Origin: an uncultured Muribaculaceae bacterium
GTDB taxonomy: Bacteria; Bacteroidota; Bacteroidia; Bacteroidales; Muribaculaceae
DNA length: 64,000 nt
Assembly (NCBI GenBank): GCA_958436175.1
Contig: CAUBJF010000001.1
Location: forward strand, 372,001-436,000
Direction: 5' to 3'
The position numbers and the translations under genes were made by a program. The notes below the pieces were generated by a model. That model was not told the origin of the DNA, did not search any database, and saw nothing but the letters and a program-made list of their open reading frames with translations. Below, one piece after another: positions 17,441 through 26,990 of the stretch (position 1 is the stretch's first letter; each line of letters starts with the position of its first letter).

Positions 17441-20400
17441 ATGAACAAATCAATCATAACGACATTTCTTCTCAGCCTCTTATCTCTGTCGGCGTACGCC
17501 GGACAAACAAATACAGAAGTGTGGACTATAGGCAAGCCCGACGGCAGCCCAGAAGGATTTGCTCTCGCACCAGATGGTTTCAGGCAGTTTCTTGCCAAAG
17601 ATTTCGGCTACGAGGACCGTGTCTTCGTAATCGGAACGTCTGACGAAGCGACCGAGTTCCCTTACGTCCTCCCGGGTCCGACAGATACGTGGGGCGGGAC
17701 ATGGCCTACCTCAGGATGGCGCACACACCAGATAACCGTGCTCTTCGACCTCGCCAAGCAGCCATCAAAGAAGGGCTATACCCTGGAACTTTCCCTTGCC
17801 GACTATGCCAAGAACTTCCTTCCGCTTGTCAAAATAAGTGTCAACGGCCAGGACAGCAAGTTCCAACTCTCGGCAGAAGGCCACGACATTAGCAAACAGC
17901 GCAAACCGGCTCAAAATGAAGCCATCACCGATACACTTTCTCTAAGCGGCAATCTCAGCCAGGCCACACCCTGCACTCTTAAAATGGACCTTAACCCGGG
18001 CACACTGAGAAAGGGAGCCAACGAACTGACAGTGACTGTCCTCGAAGGCTCATGGATACTTTTTGACCAAGTATCGCTTAAAGCTCCAGAAAAGAACACA
18101 GTCAACAAAGCTGACAAGCTGTTCGTCCGCGACGTACACAGCGCCGACTATCAGCTTGGCGACACACAGCCCCTTATCGTTGACATAGAACATCTCTCAG
18201 GCGTGCCTATGTTGACCGTCGAGCTTGACGGCAAGACAATATTCACAAAAAAGGCCGAGACTGGACGATACATATTCGAGGCCCCTATGCCCGCTGTCGG
18301 CAACCAGCGCAAAAGCCACTACCGCATACTCTGCGACCAGCGCGAAATAGCCTCCGGCGACATTATACGTTCGCCACAAAAGCAGCAGACACCGGCCGAC
18401 TATGTAGACACACGTATCGGTACCGCACATTCACGATGGATGATAGCTCCTGGTCCATGGATGCCTTTCAGCATGGTCAAGCTGAGCCCGGACAACCAGA
18501 ATTCAGGCTGGCAGGCCGGCTATCAGCCATCGTTCGAAAACATCGGATGCTTCAGCCATATCCATGAATGGACCCTCGCCGGTCTTGGAATCATGGCCAC
18601 CAACGGCGACCTGAAAATCAAAGTCGGCGACGAACAGAAGCCCGACGAGGGATACCGTTCGCGCATCGACAAACGTACCGAACGGGCCGACATAGGATAT
18701 TATTCAGCTGATCTTACAGACTACGGCATCAAAGCCGAGATAACGGCAACGACACGCTGCGGATTCGAAAGATTTACCTTTCCTGCCGACGGTGGTGACG
18801 GCCGGGTAATGATAGAGCTGCGCCCGGAAGCCGAATATGGGCTCATTCTTAAAGACATCAATGTCAAACGTGTAAGTCCGTCACGCATTGAGGGTTACTG
18901 CCATCAGTTCTCGCCGGGCGTTTGGAGCAACGATGCCGACCAGGACTATACCATCAACTTTATAGTAGAATTCGACAGGCCGATAAAAAGCCTCGGTAGC
19001 TGGTGTAACGGCCAGGTAAGCAACAATGTCGAAGGTCTCACCTCTGGAGAATGTTCCGACGCAGGTCTTTTTGCAACATTCGATACCTCCTGCAATCCTA
19101 CAGTGCAGGTACATACTGCGATATCACCCGTGAGCGTCGAAAATGCAGCCGAAAATCTCGAAAAAGAGTTGACAGGTCCATTCGGTTGGGATTTTGAAGC
19201 CGTAAGACAGCACCAGGTCGACACATGGAACGATCTCTTTGCCCGTCTTACAATCAAAACCGACGACAGAATCGAGAAGATACGCTTCTACAACAATATG
19301 TACCGCGCCCTCTGCAGCCGGAACACATGGAGCGACATAAACGGCGACTGGATCGGTACCGACGGAAAGAGACACCGTGTCGCCGACCCCTCGACCGATG
19401 TCATGATAGGCTGCGACGCATTCTGGAACTCTTTCTGGAACCTTAACCAGTTCTGGAACCTTGTCTCTCCCGAATGGTCCAACCGATGGGTCAACTCGCA
19501 GCTCGCAATGTACGAAGCCAACGGCTGGCTGGCCAAAGGTCCTGCCGGACTCAACTATATCCCGGTGATGGTCGGAGAGCACGAAATTCCGCAGATTGTC
19601 AGCGCCTGGCAGATGGGCATACGCGGTTTCGACGGACACAAAGCTCTCGAAGCAGCAGTGAAGATGCAGTCGACACCGGCACAGAAGGTATTTAAAGGCT
19701 TCGCTGGCAACCGTGACCTGACGGCATATCTCGAGCACCACTATGTACCCTACGACAAAGGCCGCTTCTCAAACACGATGGAGTACTCCTACGATGACTG
19801 GACCGTCGGTCAGCTTGCAAAAGCTCTTGGAGAAGAGGAGACATACAACAAGTTCAACGATCGCGGCTACTGGTGGCGCAATGTCATCAGCGACGAAGGC
19901 TACTGCCACATGCGCGACAGCAACGGCGAATGGATGAAAGACTTCGACCCCTTCCGCAGCGGTGCCAACCAGCACTACGTCGAGGGCAACGCATGGCAGC
20001 TCACCTTCTTCGTTCCACAGGACGTCCCGGCACTTGTAGAAAAGATTGGCAAAGAAAAGTTCACCGACCGGCTGCTCTGGGGCTTCAACCAGGATGAGGC
20101 ATGGCGCTACAATGCTCCCAACGACCAGTATTGGGATCATCCCGTCGTCCAGGGCAACCAACAGTCCATGCACTTCGCATACCTCTTCAACTATGCCGGT
20201 CAGCCCTGGCAGACTCAGCGTTGGAGCCGTTCGATTCTCGACCGCTACTACGGCAGTGGTGTCGCCAACGCCTATCTCGGCGATGAGGATCAGGGTCAGA
20301 TGAGCGCATGGGCTATCATGACTTCCTTAGGACTCTTCCAGATTGACGGCGGATGCGCTGTCGAACCCATGTACGAAATCGGGAGTCCGCTTTTTGAAGA

Positions 20401-20620
20401 AGTGACCATCGATCTCGGAAAGCGTTATGGGCGTGGCGACAAATTCACCATCAAGGCTAAGAATGCGTCGCGCATCAACAAATACGTTCAGTCGGCCGAA
20501 CTGAACGGCCGTCCGCTCAACAGCTTCCGCTTCCCGGCCAAAGAACTCCTCAAAGGCGGGGAGCTCAAACTTGTTATGGGCCCTGAGCCTAACAAATACT
20601 GGGGTCTCGCTAAAGACTGA
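17441..20620 (+). CDS. GH92 alpha-mannosidase with N-terminal beta-rich extension, secreted
   Basis: A 1059-residue protein starting at the ATG that opens a Sec signal peptide ('IITTFLLSLLSLSAYA', cleaved near residue 21). Residues ~25-230 form an extra beta-rich domain ('WTIGKPDGSPEGFA...GWRTHQITVLFDL...LKISVNG') resembling the galactose-binding-like domain III of family-4 polysaccharide lyases, probably carbohydrate binding. After a linker domain the GH92 region begins at 'YVDTRIGTAHSRW', with 'DAFWNSFWNLNQFW' and 'GDEDQGQMSAW' as in other GH92 enzymes. It releases mannose from host or yeast glycans by family analogy. The GntR regulator follows by 15 bp. The two GH92 proteins of this locus differ in architecture and so probably in substrate. 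Confidence 0.94.
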   Translation: MNKSIITTFLLSLLSLSAYAGQTNTEVWTIGKPDGSPEGFALAPDGFRQFLAKDFGYEDRVFVIGTSDEATEFPYVLPGPTDTWGGTWPTSGWRTHQITVLFDLAKQPSKKGYTLELSLADYAKNFLPLVKISVNGQDSKFQLSAEGHDISKQRKPAQNEAITDTLSLSGNLSQATPCTLKMDLNPGTLRKGANELTVTVLEGSWILFDQVSLKAPEKNTVNKADKLFVRDVHSADYQLGDTQPLIVDIEHLSGVPMLTVELDGKTIFTKKAETGRYIFEAPMPAVGNQRKSHYRILCDQREIASGDIIRSPQKQQTPADYVDTRIGTAHSRWMIAPGPWMPFSMVKLSPDNQNSGWQAGYQPSFENIGCFSHIHEWTLAGLGIMATNGDLKIKVGDEQKPDEGYRSRIDKRTERADIGYYSADLTDYGIKAEITATTRCGFERFTFPADGGDGRVMIELRPEAEYGLILKDINVKRVSPSRIEGYCHQFSPGVWSNDADQDYTINFIVEFDRPIKSLGSWCNGQVSNNVEGLTSGECSDAGLFATFDTSCNPTVQVHTAISPVSVENAAENLEKELTGPFGWDFEAVRQHQVDTWNDLFARLTIKTDDRIEKIRFYNNMYRALCSRNTWSDINGDWIGTDGKRHRVADPSTDVMIGCDAFWNSFWNLNQFWNLVSPEWSNRWVNSQLAMYEANGWLAKGPAGLNYIPVMVGEHEIPQIVSAWQMGIRGFDGHKALEAAVKMQSTPAQKVFKGFAGNRDLTAYLEHHYVPYDKGRFSNTMEYSYDDWTVGQLAKALGEEETYNKFNDRGYWWRNVISDEGYCHMRDSNGEWMKDFDPFRSGANQHYVEGNAWQLTFFVPQDVPALVEKIGKEKFTDRLLWGFNQDEAWRYNAPNDQYWDHPVVQGNQQSMHFAYLFNYAGQPWQTQRWSRSILDRYYGSGVANAYLGDEDQGQMSAWAIMTSLGLFQIDGGCAVEPMYEIGSPLFEEVTIDLGKRYGRGDKFTIKAKNASRINKYVQSAELNGRPLNSFRFPAKELLKGGELKLVMGPEPNKYWGLAKD

Positions 20621-20635
20621 GAACATAGAAAAGAT

Positions 20636-21367
20636 ATGGAACTGCATCTTGATCCATCGTCGCACAAACCCTTGCACCAGCAGGCCGAGGATCTCTTGCG
20701 TGAGATGATAAAGCTGGAAGACTACCAGAACGGTCGGCTCCTGCCTAACGAGGTTGAACTATCCCGGGAGCTCAACATATCGCGCAACACCCTGCGCCAA
20801 GCCATCAACCGCCTTGTCTTCGAAGGATTGCTCGTCCGTAAGAAGAGTTATGGCACCACCGTAGCTCCGCCAAAGGTAATGGGCAATGCACGAAACTGGA
20901 TGAGCTTTTCGCAGGAGATGAAACATCTGGGGATGGAAGTCGAGAACTTCGAGCTGCATCTTTCCCGTAAAAAAGCTCCTGCCGAGGCTTGCGCCTTCTT
21001 CAACGTCTCTACTGATACAAGGCTGTTATGCCTCGAACGACTGCGTGGCCGACCGGGGCAACCCTTTGTCTATTTCATCTCATACTTCAACCCCTCTATA
21101 CCGATGACCGGTGAAGAGGACTTGTCGAAACCTCTATATGACAATCTGTTAAAGAATTACGGTATCCAAGTCAAGACATCCCGCGAAATGATATCGGCAT
21201 TGGCTGCCGACGAAAACCTCGCCGACAAACTCGACATAAACGAGGGCGACCCTATCCTTGTGCGGAAACGTTTCGTCCTCGATGTCAAGGAGATGCCGGT
21301 GGAATACAATATCGGCTATTATCGCTCAGACAGCTTTACATATTCTATTGAATTTGTAAACAGCTGA
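20636..21367 (+). CDS. GntR/HutC-family transcriptional regulator (UTRA domain)
   Basis: A 243-residue regulator. The N-terminal winged helix (~10-75) shows 'LHQQAEDLLREMI', 'LLPNEVELSRELNISRNTLRQAINRLVFEGLLVR', the GntR pattern. The C-terminal ~150 residues are a UTRA ligand-binding domain ('LLCLERLRGRPGQPFVYFISYF...DPILVRKRFV'), which in this subfamily senses phosphorylated or free sugars. It sits 15 bp after the large GH92 gene, so its likely job is control of the two divergent mannosidase units; the effector could be mannose-6-phosphate or a similar sugar (inference). Its 3' end overlaps the convergent menE gene by 23 bp. Confidence 0.92.
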   Translation: MELHLDPSSHKPLHQQAEDLLREMIKLEDYQNGRLLPNEVELSRELNISRNTLRQAINRLVFEGLLVRKKSYGTTVAPPKVMGNARNWMSFSQEMKHLGMEVENFELHLSRKKAPAEACAFFNVSTDTRLLCLERLRGRPGQPFVYFISYFNPSIPMTGEEDLSKPLYDNLLKNYGIQVKTSREMISALAADENLADKLDINEGDPILVRKRFVLDVKEMPVEYNIGYYRSDSFTYSIEFVNS

Positions 21368-22304
21368 GTGGAAGGCGACGGATCTTGCCGTTGGATGTTT
21401 CGGGAAGATGCGCTATGAAGACGATGCGCGAGGGCAGCCGCTTGCGGTCGGTCACTGCGGCTTCAAGAACAGCTCGGATATCCGTCTCAGGGCCTTCAAC
21501 GACCAGAGCCGGAGCCTGTCCCCATTTTGGATGAGGAATGGCTGCGACATAGTACCGCCTCCCCTTTAGTGCCGGGGCGTACAGTACCTCGAGTTCTTCG
21601 GGAAACATTTTGACCCCTCCGGAATTGATGACCCCGTCGGCACGGCCACGCCAACGGAAGGAAGACTTGTCGACAAGTTCGACTACATCGTTGGTTTGCA
21701 GATGCCCGAAGGAATAATGGGGCGCGACGATAGCTAATCTTTCGTCGGCATCTATCTCGAAACTGATGCCCGGCATGGCCTTGAAAAGGCGCCCTTCATC
21801 ATCGGCACGGGCAAGAGCAACGTGACTGCACGTCTCAGTCATACCATAACTGATATAGGCATTAAATCCTTCGGAAACCAAGTCTTTGCATACACCTTCA
21901 GAAGGAGCAGCACCACCAATGAGCAAATTGCGGATGCGCCCCGCCCACCCGGGATGCGCGATGAGCCACGGCAACTGAGAAGGTACCACTGGAAGCAAAT
22001 CGATAACGTCTGTGCCCTCAGGCAAAGAGAATCGGTTCGACACCTCGGTCTGCACGAAGCGGCATCCGGCCTCCATAGCCCTGACAAGCATCATCTTTCC
22101 GGCGATATAGTCGGACGACAGCGGACTGACAAGCAACGAACCGCTATTTATACCGAAGAATGAGTTAGTTGCACGGGCACTCGCCCTCATATCGGCCTTG
22201 AGCAGACGTACTTCCTTAGGCGTTCCCGTAGAACCGGAGGTATGAGCAAGCACGAAGTCGCTGTCCGACCGCCATTCGGCCATAAAATCGTTTACTGTCG
22301 CCAT
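21345..22304 (-). CDS. menE: o-Succinylbenzoate-CoA ligase (AMP-binding)
   Basis: A 319-residue ANL-superfamily ligase that activates o-succinylbenzoate with ATP and CoA in menaquinone synthesis. The phosphate loop 'AHTSGSTGTPKEV', the 'YGMTETCSH' motif and 'WRGRADGVINSGGVKMFPEELE' are all present. It is shorter than many MenE proteins, mainly by a reduced N-terminal domain, as is common in Bacteroidales. The gene overlaps menC by 13 bp, consistent with translational coupling, and is the last gene of the men run. Its identity rests on the AMP-binding signatures plus operon context. Confidence 0.92.
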   Translation of the reverse strand: MATVNDFMAEWRSDSDFVLAHTSGSTGTPKEVRLLKADMRASARATNSFFGINSGSLLVSPLSSDYIAGKMMLVRAMEAGCRFVQTEVSNRFSLPEGTDVIDLLPVVPSQLPWLIAHPGWAGRIRNLLIGGAAPSEGVCKDLVSEGFNAYISYGMTETCSHVALARADDEGRLFKAMPGISFEIDADERLAIVAPHYSFGHLQTNDVVELVDKSSFRWRGRADGVINSGGVKMFPEELEVLYAPALKGRRYYVAAIPHPKWGQAPALVVEGPETDIRAVLEAAVTDRKRLPSRIVFIAHLPETSNGKIRRLPLSCLQIQ

Positions 22305-23314
22305 TGCAGGGAATCGAGCTTGCCGTGAACACCCTCGGGATCATAATATAGACTTCCATTCTTCATTCGCAGAGGGGATTCTATGTTGTTATCGTAGAGC
22401 TGCCCCGTACCGAGTCCCTGCGGAATCTTCGGACTGTATCGACTCACCCAGCGGCCGATTGCTTCAAGCCCTATATCCGATTCCAATGCAGATGTTGCCC
22501 ACCAGCCGATGTCTTTTTTCCCTGCAAGAGATATGTATACATCGGCAGCTTCAAAACCGCCGCACAAAGACGGTTTCAATATTATGTACTGAGGAGCGAT
22601 AGCATCCAGGAGAGCCTCCGATTCCTCGGGCGTCCTCAGTCCTATGATTTCTTCGTCGAGGGCTATAGGAATCGGCGTACGGATACACAGCTTCGCCATC
22701 GCATCCGTCTGTCCGGCTCGTATGGGTTGCTCGATAGAATGTATGCCGAATGCCGAGAGTGTCTTGAGACGCTCCACAGCATTTTTCGGAGAGAAACTAC
22801 CATTGGCATCAAGGCGTATCTCGAGCTCGGCGGGGCTGAAGCTCTGACGTACCATACGCAGAAGTTCGACTTCGTCCTCGAAGTCGATACCTCCGATTTT
22901 CAGCTTGAGGACGCGGAAACCTCCGTCGAGTTTTTCGGCTATACGCCGCCGCATTGTCTCCTTGTCGCCCATCCAGATCAGACCGTTGATAGGTATTCCG
23001 GTATGTCCGAAAGTCCAGCCATTCTCCAAAAGAGGAATAAGCGCTGTCTCGAAACCGAAACGTATCGAGCTGCATGGCGACTGCAAAGCTTTTACGGGGT
23101 CATCGCAGGCCTCGGATAGCCGTTCCTCGTAGTCAGGCACATCATCGGCCGACAAGCCACGGAAAAGGGCACATTCGCCGTAGCGGCACACATCGGGATT
23201 ATCCGTGTCAAACACACGGATATAGTACGTATCCTTGTGGAGCATCGTTTCCCTCGACGTGCGTGCCTCAAAGCGGAAATCGAGCCTGTAGGGAGCCCAT
23301 TGAGCCTTAAGCAT
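22292..23314 (-). CDS. menC: o-Succinylbenzoate synthase
   Basis: A 340-residue enolase-superfamily enzyme that dehydrates SHCHC to o-succinylbenzoate. The expected motifs are visible in order: 'LKLKIGG' (catalytic lysine pair), 'RLDANGSFS' (metal ligand Asp), 'SIEQP' (Glu), 'ALDEE' (Asp/Glu) and 'ILKPSLCGGF' (second catalytic Lys). Together with menB and menE on either side the assignment as MenC rather than another muconate-lactonising-type enzyme is secure. Confidence 0.95.
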   Translation of the reverse strand: MLKAQWAPYRLDFRFEARTSRETMLHKDTYYIRVFDTDNPDVCRYGECALFRGLSADDVPDYEERLSEACDDPVKALQSPCSSIRFGFETALIPLLENGWTFGHTGIPINGLIWMGDKETMRRRIAEKLDGGFRVLKLKIGGIDFEDEVELLRMVRQSFSPAELEIRLDANGSFSPKNAVERLKTLSAFGIHSIEQPIRAGQTDAMAKLCIRTPIPIALDEEIIGLRTPEESEALLDAIAPQYIILKPSLCGGFEAADVYISLAGKKDIGWWATSALESDIGLEAIGRWVSRYSPKIPQGLGTGQLYDNNIESPLRMKNGSLYYDPEGVHGKLDSLQWRQ

Positions 23315-23323
23315 AGCTTTGGT

Positions 23324-24169
23324 TTAGCCCGGGAACTGGGGAAACTGGTCGAAGTCGGGGTCTCGCTTCTCAAGGAACGCGTTGCGTCCTTCCTGAGCCT
23401 CGTCCATAAGATAGTACATCAAAGTGGCATCTCCTGCAAACTCCATAAGGCCATGCTGGCCGTCGAGCTCGGCATTGAGAGCCCGTTTTATCATACGGAC
23501 AGCGAAGGGGCTGCGTTTCATGATTGTCTCGCACCATTCCACGACTTCATCCTCGAGACGGTCGAAAGGCACAACCTTATTTATCATACCCATTTCAAGA
23601 GCTTCTGCAGCTGTATACTGACGACAGAGGAACCATATCTCGCGGGCCTTCTTCTGCCCTACGCAGCGGGCGAGATAGGACGAACCGAATCCGGCATCAA
23701 AGCTGCCGACCTTTGGGCCTGTCTGGCCGAAACGAGCATTGTCCGAGGCTATCGTAAGGTCGCAGACAACCTGGAGCACATTGCCTCCGCCAATGGCATA
23801 ACCGTTGACAGCAGCGATGACGGGCTTTACGAGCGAACGGATTGCCTTGTGTATATCGAGCACATTGAGACGCGGTGTGCCGTCGGCATCACGATAGCCT
23901 CCATGGGTCTTATAGTTCTGGTCACCTCCCGAACAGAATGCCTTGTCACCGGCTCCTGTCAGGACGACGACACGAACCGACGGGGTATCGCGGCAGTATT
24001 CCAACGCATCGAGTATCTGATGGTTGGTCTGGGGGCGGAATGCATTGTAGACTTCAGGACGGTTTATAGTGATACGCGCTATACCTTTATAGAAATCAAA
24101 AAGAATATCGCTGTACTCTTTGATGGGCTTCCATTCACGAGATGAGGACTGCTTATTTTCCATTATCAT
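23324..24169 (-). CDS. menB: 1,4-Dihydroxy-2-naphthoyl-CoA synthase
   Basis: A 281-residue crotonase-fold enzyme that closes the second ring in menaquinone synthesis. '[15 protein letters not shown]' is the MenB-specific loop and '[17 protein letters not shown]' contains the conserved catalytic region. Length is normal. The start overlaps the end of menD by 17 bp; a second ATG two codons later is equally possible. Confidence 0.97.
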   Translation of the reverse strand: MIMENKQSSSREWKPIKEYSDILFDFYKGIARITINRPEVYNAFRPQTNHQILDALEYCRDTPSVRVVVLTGAGDKAFCSGGDQNYKTHGGYRDADGTPRLNVLDIHKAIRSLVKPVIAAVNGYAIGGGNVLQVVCDLTIASDNARFGQTGPKVGSFDAGFGSSYLARCVGQKKAREIWFLCRQYTAAEALEMGMINKVVPFDRLEDEVVEWCETIMKRSPFAVRMIKRALNAELDGQHGLMEFAGDATLMYYLMDEAQEGRNAFLEKRDPDFDQFPQFPG

Positions 24170-25751
24170 AAGGTCTTAGTTTTAAATTTATTATTGCCGG
24201 GCGGTCTTTCTCCTCCGCGAAACGACGAATGGAGTCGTCTCCTGGGTGGGAGGCTTCGAAATAAGCGAAACCATATGCTTCGGCCAGCAGCCTGAGCGGC
24301 AGACGCGGGGGAACGGCAAAGAAACGTTCACGTTCGGGCAGTGGGCCTGTTGTCGGAATCCGACGGAATATGTCGCCCCCGCCGTTGTTGAGTACCGCCA
24401 TCTTGAAGCGAGTCGGGATATCTGCTGTCGCCAATGCCCCTATGTCGTAGGCCGCAGACATGTCGCCTATAATGAGCAAAGTGGTCCTTGGTGACACCAT
24501 AGCGGAGCCTATTGCCGTCGATGTGCTGCCATCGATGCCGTTGACACCTCTGTTACAGTCAATCTGTCCGGATGTCTCCAGAGCCAAAGCCTGAGCATAG
24601 CGTATGGACATGCCGTTACCAAAGTGCAGGTCAAAACCCGACGCATGGCCCAGTACTGACTTCAACATTTCCGAAGTCTCATCAGGCACCGGCATTTTTG
24701 CAAAGGTGAGAAAGTCAGTTTTAAAGACAGGGGACAGAGAAAAGCTGCCCAGAGCGGCACTGAAGGAGTGACAGAAGCTTTCCTCGTCCACTCTCAGCTG
24801 CACGGCATTATGAAGATACGTATCGACAATACTATCGTATTCGCCGACACATACGAACCTTATATTTTGTGGTAGCTGCCGTAGCCATGACTTCAGCTTT
24901 GCAGATACTATGGCGCCACCCATAGCTATGACTACATCGGGGACGGGAACGTCGCCGAGAGAGTCTTCGAAAAATGCCGGATTGGGAAAGCACAGATTCG
25001 ACTGAACTTCCGACAAAATGACGACACCGTGTCCTGATATTTCCGTGAGACAATCCTTCATCCTGACAGACGGATGCATACCCCCGACGACAATCAGCAT
25101 CCTGCCTATTACGGCGGGATCGCCTAAAGCACCAAACAATTCGGACTGCGAGACAAACGTGGAAGGACGGATTACTTCTATCTTATACCCCCTGGTAACG
25201 GCAGGAGCATCCTGAAGCTCTACAAGAGGAGCCGACAGCTGTACATTTATCTGCACCGGACCTGAAGGACTGCCGACAGCAGCCTGAAGTGCATCGTTCA
25301 TCATACGGTTTATGCATCCAAGCTGCGCCTCCGTCCCGTTTTCGGCGGGGATATCCACACTTCTGCGCAGTACCTGCGGAAGAGCCCCGTGCTGACGTAT
25401 GGTCTGCCCGTCGAGCTGGTCTATCCACTCGGCAGGTCGGTCGGCAGTAATCGCTATCAAAGGAATGTTCCGGTAATATGCTTCAGCCAGGGCCGGGCCA
25501 TAGTTCAGCATTGCAGAGCCGGAAGTGCATACAAGAGCAACAGGCTCACCCATTCTTGATGCCATTCCGAGTGCTACAAAAGCAGCGCTACGCTCATCAA
25601 TAACCGACATCATCACGTATAGCCCCCGACGATGGAGTGCAGTAACCACAGGGGCACAGCGTGTGCCGGGAGATACGACGACATGTCGCACGCCATAAGC
25701 ATGCAACAAATCCGAAAGCATCAGGCAAGTGCGTTTACAAACTGTTTTCAT
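24153..25751 (-). CDS. menD: 2-Succinyl-5-enolpyruvyl-6-hydroxy-3-cyclohexene-1-carboxylate synthase
   Basis: A 532-residue thiamine-diphosphate enzyme that joins isochorismate and 2-oxoglutarate, the first committed step of menaquinone synthesis. The N-terminal Pyr domain ('[13 protein letters not shown]', '[13 protein letters not shown]', '[10 protein letters not shown]') and the C-terminal PP domain ('[16 protein letters not shown]', 'IGDMSAAYD', 'NNGGGDIFR') are complete. I start it at the ATG encoding 'MKTVCKR'; the 29 extra in-frame upstream residues begin at a non-ATG codon and are hydrophobic without a role. The usual upstream partner menF (isochorismate synthase) is not here, and the neighbouring gene is divergent. 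Confidence 0.96.
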   Translation of the reverse strand: MKTVCKRTCLMLSDLLHAYGVRHVVVSPGTRCAPVVTALHRRGLYVMMSVIDERSAAFVALGMASRMGEPVALVCTSGSAMLNYGPALAEAYYRNIPLIAITADRPAEWIDQLDGQTIRQHGALPQVLRRSVDIPAENGTEAQLGCINRMMNDALQAAVGSPSGPVQINVQLSAPLVELQDAPAVTRGYKIEVIRPSTFVSQSELFGALGDPAVIGRMLIVVGGMHPSVRMKDCLTEISGHGVVILSEVQSNLCFPNPAFFEDSLGDVPVPDVVIAMGGAIVSAKLKSWLRQLPQNIRFVCVGEYDSIVDTYLHNAVQLRVDEESFCHSFSAALGSFSLSPVFKTDFLTFAKMPVPDETSEMLKSVLGHASGFDLHFGNGMSIRYAQALALETSGQIDCNRGVNGIDGSTSTAIGSAMVSPRTTLLIIGDMSAAYDIGALATADIPTRFKMAVLNNGGGDIFRRIPTTGPLPERERFFAVPPRLPLRLLAEAYGFAYFEASHPGDDSIRRFAEEKDRPAIINLKLRPYDNGK

Positions 25752-25844
25752 TTTGGAGCCAAGGTTGGCCAAATATGCCGATAGCAGTAACAAAATTAGC
25801 TTTTTTTTGTTAATATTGCAAACGGTTCCAACGTGCAATTAGAA

Positions 25845-26990
25845 ATGCGTCTATTATCTACAATCATCTGCATTATGTCTTTCTGCCAGGTTTTCAGCCA
25901 GGTACAGTTGACTGACACCGTTTCAGGGGATACAGTCAAACAGGGTCTGATACAGAAAATAGTCGCCTACTTCAATGAGAGCAACAAGCCACACAAGGAG
26001 AAAGACTTCGACATAAGCTTCATCGGAGGTCCCCACTATTCGACAGATACTAAATTCGGCATAGGGCTCGTTGCTGCCGGTGTCTACCGAACCGACCGTA
26101 CAGACAGTATCACGCCGGTGTCGGATGTCTCTGTATATGCCGACGCGACTACAAGCATGTTCTTCAAACTCGGAGTGAGGGGAAACCACATACAGCCACG
26201 CGACCGTGCCCGTCTCATCTACGACATCAACTTCTCCTCAGTCAAGACCAAATTCTGGGGTATAGGCTACGACAAAGCCATCAACGACGACAACGAGAGC
26301 GAATACAAATACCTCGCTTCGCAGGTTGGCGTGACCTATGCCTGGAAGCTGCTCCCGAATCTATATCTGGGTCCCATGGCAAGTTTCGAATATGTGAACG
26401 GACGAAAGTTCGCGAAACCGTGGCTCTGGGAGGGCGAAGACGACCGTACCTTCAACGTCGGTGTGGGTTTCACTTTCCAGTATGACTCCCGCGACTTCAT
26501 ATGCAACGCATCGAGAGGCATGCTCATACGCCTCGGCCAGCGTTTCAATCCCCGTTTCCTCCTCAACCGCTACGCCTTTTCTATGACAGAGCTCGACTTC
26601 GCCTACTATAAGCAGGCCTGGAAAGGTGCCATCATAGCCTTCCAGTTCCATACCAAGCTTACCTACGGAAATACGCCATGGGGACTGTTGCCTACTATAG
26701 GAGGCAGCGACAACATGCGAGGATATTTCGAAGGACGCTACCGAGACAAGTCGGAAGCCGATGTATGCCTGGAACTCAGACAGCACATATGGCATCGCAA
26801 CGGCATAGTCGCCTGGATAGGGGCCGGTACTGTTTTCCCGAAATTTTCGGCTCTTGAATGGCGTAAAATACTGCCGAACTACGGCATCGGCTACCGGTGG
26901 GAATTCAAAAAAAGAATAAACGTACGTCTCGACCTCGGCTTCGGCCGTCATCAGACCGGTTTTATTTTCAATATCAATGAAGCATTCTGA
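25845..26990 (+). CDS. BamA/TamA-like outer-membrane beta-barrel protein
   Basis: A 381-residue protein with a signal peptide (about 1-20, 'LLSTIICIMSFCQVFS'). The mature protein consists of alternating aromatic beta-strands ending in Phe, as expected for an outer-membrane barrel. 'GGSDNMRGYFEGRYRDK' is the conserved L6 loop region (RGY/RG-F type motif) of Omp85 barrels, and no POTRA domains precede the barrel. It therefore looks like a barrel-only member of the Omp85 superfamily. Its cargo is unknown. I use the ATG at 25845; a GTG 12 bp upstream would add only four residues. The 3' end overlaps the next gene by 14 bp, suggesting joint expression with a lipid A-modifying enzyme. Confidence 0.85.
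   Translation: MRLLSTIICIMSFCQVFSQVQLTDTVSGDTVKQGLIQKIVAYFNESNKPHKEKDFDISFIGGPHYSTDTKFGIGLVAAGVYRTDRTDSITPVSDVSVYADATTSMFFKLGVRGNHIQPRDRARLIYDINFSSVKTKFWGIGYDKAINDDNESEYKYLASQVGVTYAWKLLPNLYLGPMASFEYVNGRKFAKPWLWEGEDDRTFNVGVGFTFQYDSRDFICNASRGMLIRLGQRFNPRFLLNRYAFSMTELDFAYYKQAWKGAIIAFQFHTKLTYGNTPWGLLPTIGGSDNMRGYFEGRYRDKSEADVCLELRQHIWHRNGIVAWIGAGTVFPKFSALEWRKILPNYGIGYRWEFKKRINVRLDLGFGRHQTGFIFNINEAF

Noticed and set aside
23237..24145. 302-codon open frame on the plus strand
   Set aside because: Antisense to menB and the start of menC, which have clear motifs; the translation has no recognisable features.
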